From positions 64,236 to 125,751 of the forward strand of contig MU619242.1 of NCBI GenBank assembly GCA_025201805.1: a DNA stretch of 61,516 nucleotides, given 5' to 3'. The position numbers and the translations under genes were made by a program. The notes under the pieces were generated by a model that was not told the DNA's origin, did not search any database, and was given only the letters and a program-made list of their open reading frames with translations. Positions within the stretch are counted from its first letter, which is position 1, and each line of letters starts with the position of its first letter. Shown piece by piece: positions 56,757 through 61,516 of this stretch. The stretch is from Parasitella parasitica. Its lineage: Eukaryota > Mucoromycota > Mucoromycetes > Mucorales > Mucoraceae.

Positions 56757-57930
56757 TCAAGATAGCTCATCAAAAAACGATTCACGTGTTCGTTTCGTAT
56801 CATGCCGTTTTATGTCATTGTTATCATCATGGTCGTCGTCATCATCATCAATTTGAATAACTTTGCGTTTCATGGTAGCGCCGTCTTGCTGCTCTTGTTC
56901 AAACAAAAACTGCACACTCCAAAACTTAAGCTGCAAATCATGGCCGCAGCTCGCAAGATATGACTGATGATGGTCTACTTTTATGGATTCGATAGGAAAG
57001 TCTTGGCCATGATCGCCTAAAACACCCTCAAACTTGTATGGTTGCATGGAAACCAACCTTAGTAGACCATCACTACCACCAGTGCAGACAACTTGTTCGT
57101 CTAATTTGCATATGGCATCGATTGAATTGGGATGCCCCAGCCATTTTCTATTCGTATCCCATTGATTCCAATCCCAGGTATATAGTGCTCCACTCTGCGA
57201 TCCCGCAATAATCTTATTTCCATTCTCTATAACCGTCATGGATAATAGTTCATCATCGACTGCTTGAGAGAGCTTAATTTTATCCGTTGATTTTCGTGTG
57301 TCAAAGATAGACAGTAGCCCATCGCCCCTATGAAGGCCCTGGTGAGTATAACATGTCCTGTATCTCTTTGCAGTGTAAGAAGCTACCCTGCCGCTAGTAA
57401 TGCTGATTTATCTTGACAGTACTCCATGTCTGCAATAAAGTCTTCATGCACCTTGTATTCTTGTGTCGCTTTACATGTCCTCATATCCCATATCTTTACG
57501 ACTCCTTCATCATCGCCCGTTGCCGTTAGGTGGGTGTCTAAGTTACAGATTTTATTGATTGCATATTTGTGTGCTTTGGGGAGCTTATATAGTAGTCTTC
57601 CTGTTGCTACGTCTAATGCTTGAATCGATTTATCTCGAGATATGCATAGTAAATGGGCTCCATCTGGCGTAAACTCAACCCCTCGGCATGATTTTTTAGA
57701 TATTTGCGTTGACCAACTTAATGCATTTTTGCTGTCTGCTGCATATCTCCAGCTTTTTTTTGGGGGGGGGGGAGAGGGAGTCGTGAGTGCTACAATGGAT
57801 ATGCTACCACGTTCACATATACATACCACTGAACTTGGCCATTAATGAGGCCTGCCACAACTATATTCTCGACTGGGTGAAATGAAAAGTCAAAAATATG
57901 ATCTTTGAATTCAATAGGTTGTGGTTCCAT
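56757..57930 (-). CDS. JIP5: WD40 protein JIP5/WDR55
   Basis: Nucleolar WD-repeat protein needed for ribosome biogenesis. Three exons (57930-57827, 57752-57387, 57327-56757) give 346 aa. The N-terminus DHIFDFSFHPVENIVVAGLINGQV and SKKSCRGVEFTPDGAHL are family hallmarks. Repeats include GDDEGVVKIWDMR, GGDGLLSIFDTRK and GSQSGALYTWDW. The C-terminus is acidic then basic (IDDDDDDHDD). It starts 63 nt after the stop of the DUF4112 gene, same strand. Intron 1 has C8-10 and A8 runs next to its 3' splice site. Confidence 0.92.
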
Positions 57931-57993
57931 TGTTTTTATTTATTAAGAGGTAGTATGGTATAGTGGCTTTTTGAGAAACGAAAAGAAAAATGG

Positions 57994-58669
57994 CTATTTG
58001 AAGAACGTAGTATACTTGCCCTTTTGAGCACCCGATAGATCTGGTTTGAAGGGACTAGGTATAGGGGAAATCTGCTTTATCGAGGCCGCTAGCTTTGGCA
58101 TAGACAGTTCAGGGTTGAATAGCCCAGCCTTCTCTTCACCCCTTTCAAGTCTTGCTTCGTCCATTCTTCTTTGAACCAAGAATTCTTCCAACAGCTTTGC
58201 ATTACGAGTGTTGCATTTGAACCATACATCCAGGATATCACCGAGAAGAGGTGTAAGACCCGCCTATATTATATCAAATTAGATGATCGTTACTTTTTTT
58301 TTTCCATCAATTCTTTACCCAAAAATCAATTGCCACATTGATTATCATTTTGCTAATAAGAGACTTGGGCAAATTAGCTTTACAAGCTATTCTGATCAGA
58401 TCCAAAGCGACGAGTGTAGTGATAAAATCACCAATTATTGGTACAAGACCAATAAAAGCATCAATTCCGAATCTAAAACAACAACACTTGAAACCTGAAT
58501 CGAAACGTCGAGCTCTGCGCTTCACTCTTTTCAGGATTTCTCGTTCTCCCTGAGTCAGTACATCTGGAATTACTTTAGGATTTGGGTTGAAGTCATAGTG
58601 CTTGAGGTTGAATCTGTTGGAGGCTTCATTGATCAATCTTTTCTTGGCGTAATTAGTGGCCACTTGCAT
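57994..58669 (-). CDS. DUF4112 membrane protein
   Basis: Two exons (58669-58319, 58263-57994) give 206 aa. The DUF4112 core runs from RRARRFDSGFKCCCFRFG through DAFIGLVPIIGDFITTL and ISKMIINVAIDFWAGLTPLL to DVWFKCNTRNAKLLEEFL. It has two short hydrophobic segments, likely membrane-associated. Function is unknown. The intron removes GTAAAG...TATAG exactly between FW and AGL. The gene is followed closely by JIP5. Confidence 0.88.
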
Positions 58670-58775
58670 TTTATTGACAAAAAATAATGAGAATTATATC
58701 GAAAAATAAAAAAAAAAACGTTTGTTTACAGATCTCCAACATCTTATATAAAGTGTAATTAATTACTATGGTCTC

Positions 58776-59394
58776 TTACTCATAGTACTCTGGTTTTGCA
58801 ACATTGAGCCCATATTCAGTCAATGCAGATGACAAGTCGTCCATTGTTAGCACCACTTTCTTCTCCTGTAAGCACGAAAAAAAAAAAAAATACATCAATA
58901 ATGAACGCCAGTACTTTAGCGTGCTTTACCTTGTTTGACTTGCTAGCAGCACGGGATGGTTGTTTAACTTGATTGATTTGAAATGCATCTGTGGCTATAT
59001 CTGCAACGAACTTTTGTGCGGCTAGAGCAAACAGCTTTTTACTTTTGAAATGTGTGGTTAAAAACGAGTCTTTGCAATGTAAATCACTGCTATCCAACAA
59101 CATACATGCGAGCGTCATCACAGTCGAATCCAGTTTTATCTAGATAGTAGTCGATCACAGCATCGGGTATCTAGATACGTAATTAGTTGCTATGGAACTC
59201 TGTAGCTATAAACGTCGCCTTACAATAGGTGTATAGCTATCCATTGTCATTAACAATTCTGCCATGTCTTTTTCTTTGTCGATTTTTTCAGTAGGCGTAG
59301 AAAATATTTGCTCATTGTCATTCATTGTTACATCTAAATTATCTGTCGACTGCTGCTGTATGAATTGTTCATTATTAGGTGCAGAAGGATTCAT
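58776..59394 (-). CDS. TAF10: TFIID/SAGA subunit TAF10
   Basis: Histone-fold subunit of TFIID and SAGA. Four exons (59394-59224, 59170-59106, 59041-58930, 58865-58776) give 145 aa. The first ~40 residues are Gln/Asn-rich. The conserved fold comprises DMAELLMTMDSYTPIIPDAV, DYYLDKTGF, KLFALAAQKFVADIATDAF and VVLTMDDLSSALTEYGLNV. Its length matches fungal TAF10 cores. It is divergent from GCN3 with 181 nt between start codons. Confidence 0.94.
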
Positions 59395-59575
59395 GGTTTA
59401 AACTAAAGAACCTCATTAACACGGCTGCTAAACAATCGATGGGCACTGTTGCTAACGCAAAACTGTCACAATGAACCCCTCTACATTCGAGAGAGAGAGA
59501 GAGAAAAAAAAAATTTGTCTTCCAAAGAATCACTCATCAAATCCGTTGACAAACTTTTACTTGTAGTCAACAAAC
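59395..59575. promoter_or_regulatory. Short bidirectional promoter TAF10/GCN3
   Basis: 181 nt between opposite start codons. It includes a GA repeat followed by an A run (about 59489-59513). Both genes must share this region for initiation. Confidence 0.6.
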
Positions 59576-60916
59576 ATGTCTCCTACAAATAAGAATTATG
59601 ATGTGGTTTCTGCATACAAGACTTCCTTGAATGATACCGTAAAAACAGTGGGATTGATACAAGAAAACATCGTCTCACTCACCTTTCTTTGATTAGGAAT
59701 TGTCAACACCCGTTGCCATCTTCAAAGCCTTGACCGATTTTGTTCAACACAGCACAGGTAAAAGAGCAAGAAAGAAAAGAAAAGAAAAAAAAAAAAAAGG
59801 GAAACCCCACTGCAGCCATTGATTAACACGATAACTGTACTTAGCTCCTACAATGTCTGAATTCATGCAAACATTGGAAAGAGCAGCACAAGCTATCCGC
59901 CAAGAACCTCAAGTCATTGCCACTGCTGATAAACCCAAAAATCAACATAAAGCTGCTATTGCCATTTTAGCAGGCGTCGACTTATTTATGCGTTTTGTTA
60001 CAAGAAACTCTCATGATTTCTCGGTAAAAAAAAAAAAAAAAAAAAATGCATCCGAATCCTCGATTGATATGAAAATTAAAAAATAGCTTTCTGAGGAAGC
60101 AGGGAGCTTTGAAGATTTCAAGGGGAACCTACTGTCTAGGGCTGCACTGATTCTGAATAAAGCCTCTTCTGCCCGCGAGAAAGCTGCAGAGATTGGCGCG
60201 CAATTTGTACATGATAATGCTGTCGTGTTAGTTCAAGGTTACTCTCGAGTTATTATGGGCGTCTTGTATCATGCTGCAAACGTTCAAAATAAACGATTCA
60301 AGGTCTATGTTACCGAAGGAAGGCCTAACAGTGATGGGTAAGTAGGGATCAGGCGTAGAAAATTATGGATAAAATGATTTACTGTAAGATAGTATCCAAG
60401 CTGTATCCGCCCTGAGAAAGAATGGTATTCCATGTAGAGCAGTTCTAGATTCTGCCGTTGGCTATATTATGGATAAGGTAGATATGGTTTTCGTTGGCGC
60501 AGAGGGTGTTGTCGAAAATGGTGGTATTGTAAACAAAATTGGCACATATCAGATTGCCTTGGTGGCCAATGCTCTAAGCAAACCAGTGTATGCGGTTGCT
60601 GAGAGGTAAACACCATTCAAAGATGCGAGATTCATGCGTAGAATAACCCTCTTCCTTTTATTATAGTTACAAATTTGTTCGTGTTTATCCTTTAAATCAA
60701 TACGATATCCCATCCGAGACACCAGAGATCGTTACCTTTACTACAAGAAGAAAATCTTTTAGCACAACGGGCGATGCTGAGACAATCGATGAATTAGCCC
60801 TGTCCAACCCTTCCGTAGACTATACACCTCCTCAATATATCACCTTGCTTTTGACTGATTTGGGTGTGTTGACTCCTTCTGGCGTGTCTGATGAATTAAT
60901 CAAGCTCTACGTTTAG
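59576..60916 (+). CDS. GCN3: Translation initiation factor eIF2B subunit alpha
   Basis: Regulatory subunit of the eIF2 guanine exchange factor, sensing phosphorylated eIF2. Six exons (59576-59638, 59697-59757, 59845-60023, 60087-60337, 60393-60605, 60667-60916) give 338 aa. Conserved parts are the N-terminal helical domain ([13 protein letters not shown]), [45 protein letters not shown], and the C-terminal [31 protein letters not shown]. Length is close to the usual ~305-340 aa. It is divergent from TAF10. Confidence 0.95.
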
Positions 60917-61516
60917 TTTAGTCGAATAAATATTGTAAATTAATGGTAATATAACACAAAACCATATTCAATGCTACTATTTTGCTACCGTAGAGCATAC
61001 AGTATTACAGCATTTTTCAGAATTAGGGCTACTACTCTATACGTACTTCCTTTGAGTGGGATAAAAATACAGATATATGCAAAATGCAATTTTTTTTTTT
61101 TACTGCAAAATGGCTGTTTTTGACAATGCCTTCTGCGAAATCAATATAATGCAGTACGACTATATAGTCGTAGTGTACAAAGATATAATACTAGATGGAT
61201 GTAATAATCAAAATTTAGGTAGTGGATGTTTTCTGTAGTGGATTCAAAATACAAGTTTTATGCATCTGTTCCTGCATGAGTTTTTCTAATCAAATACAGA
61301 AATGTTGGCCGAGTCGCTATGCCAAAATGAAGTGAAAAATGAATTTACCAAAGAAGTACGCTTTATCAGGGATACGTCCATAAAGATGTATTTACGTAAA
61401 ATGTCATTAAGCTAGGGTTAACAGAATGCAACGAATATCAAAGAGTATCTGCAAAAAGAAGATGTTTATTCTAACGCTTGGCTAATGTCGTTATTCCCTT
61501 TTTTTTTTTTTTTTTT
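60917..61516. other. Downstream region to window end
   Basis: AT-rich, no gene seen. The window ends in a T run of at least 16, which may be a contig end or another homopolymer. Confidence 0.4.

Overview
The window is nuclear DNA from a fungus, most probably a Mucorales-type member of the Mucoromycota. It is AT-rich, its genes carry many 50-65 nt GT-AG introns, and spacing between genes is short. The proteins read as early-diverging fungal homologues: a Tps2-type trehalose phosphatase, a vacuolar Ams1-type mannosidase, Bud6, Lst7/folliculin, Pex7 and a carotenoid-cleaving oxygenase of the kind used to make trisporoids. The assignment is inferred from gene content and architecture; no rRNA or other marker locus is present. 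All exon models were built by hand from splice sites and reading-frame closure. Each quoted protein length comes from an exon sum divisible by three that ends at a stop codon.

Layout. 1.2-9.0 kb (+): rhomboid protease, eEF1B-gamma, TPS2 and a PA-TM-RING ubiquitin ligase. The last overlaps tail-to-tail with a ZNG1/COBW zinc metallochaperone (-, 9.0-10.6 kb). 10.6-13.6 kb holds no recognisable gene. 13.6-19.2 kb (+): Bud6, a possible 45-residue peptide gene and the carotenoid oxygenase. 19.2-27.3 kb is gene-poor. It contains a 1.16 kb element bounded by 49 bp terminal inverted repeats, decayed ORFs and one secreted Cys-rich protein (-). 27.3-39.1 kb is dense: a methyltransferase with an N-myristoylation signal, PEX7 (-), ARL1, a xylose-reductase-like aldo-keto reductase with an in-frame stop, an M17 aminopeptidase (-) and GTPBP1. 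39.1-49.7 kb is mostly minus strand: a C2H2 factor, a CoA-binding protein (+), Ams1, eS26, a CREG-like protein and Lst7/folliculin. 50.2-60.9 kb: AHA1 (+), an unknown protein, a four-finger C2H2 factor, beta-carbonic anhydrase, JIP5/WDR55, a DUF4112 protein and TAF10 (all -), then eIF2B-alpha/GCN3 (+).

These are almost all housekeeping genes and there is no biosynthetic or defence cluster. The points of most interest concern gene architecture. A 6 nt microexon in AHA1 encodes the His-Trp of the functional NxNNWHW motif. A 13 nt microexon keeps the methyltransferase in frame. Two stop-free introns have lengths divisible by three. One aldo-keto reductase has a nonsense codon immediately followed by ATG. 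Several convergent gene pairs are separated by only tens of bases, and one pair overlaps in coding sequence. Very long A/T homopolymers lie inside introns, one of them next to a run of Ns.
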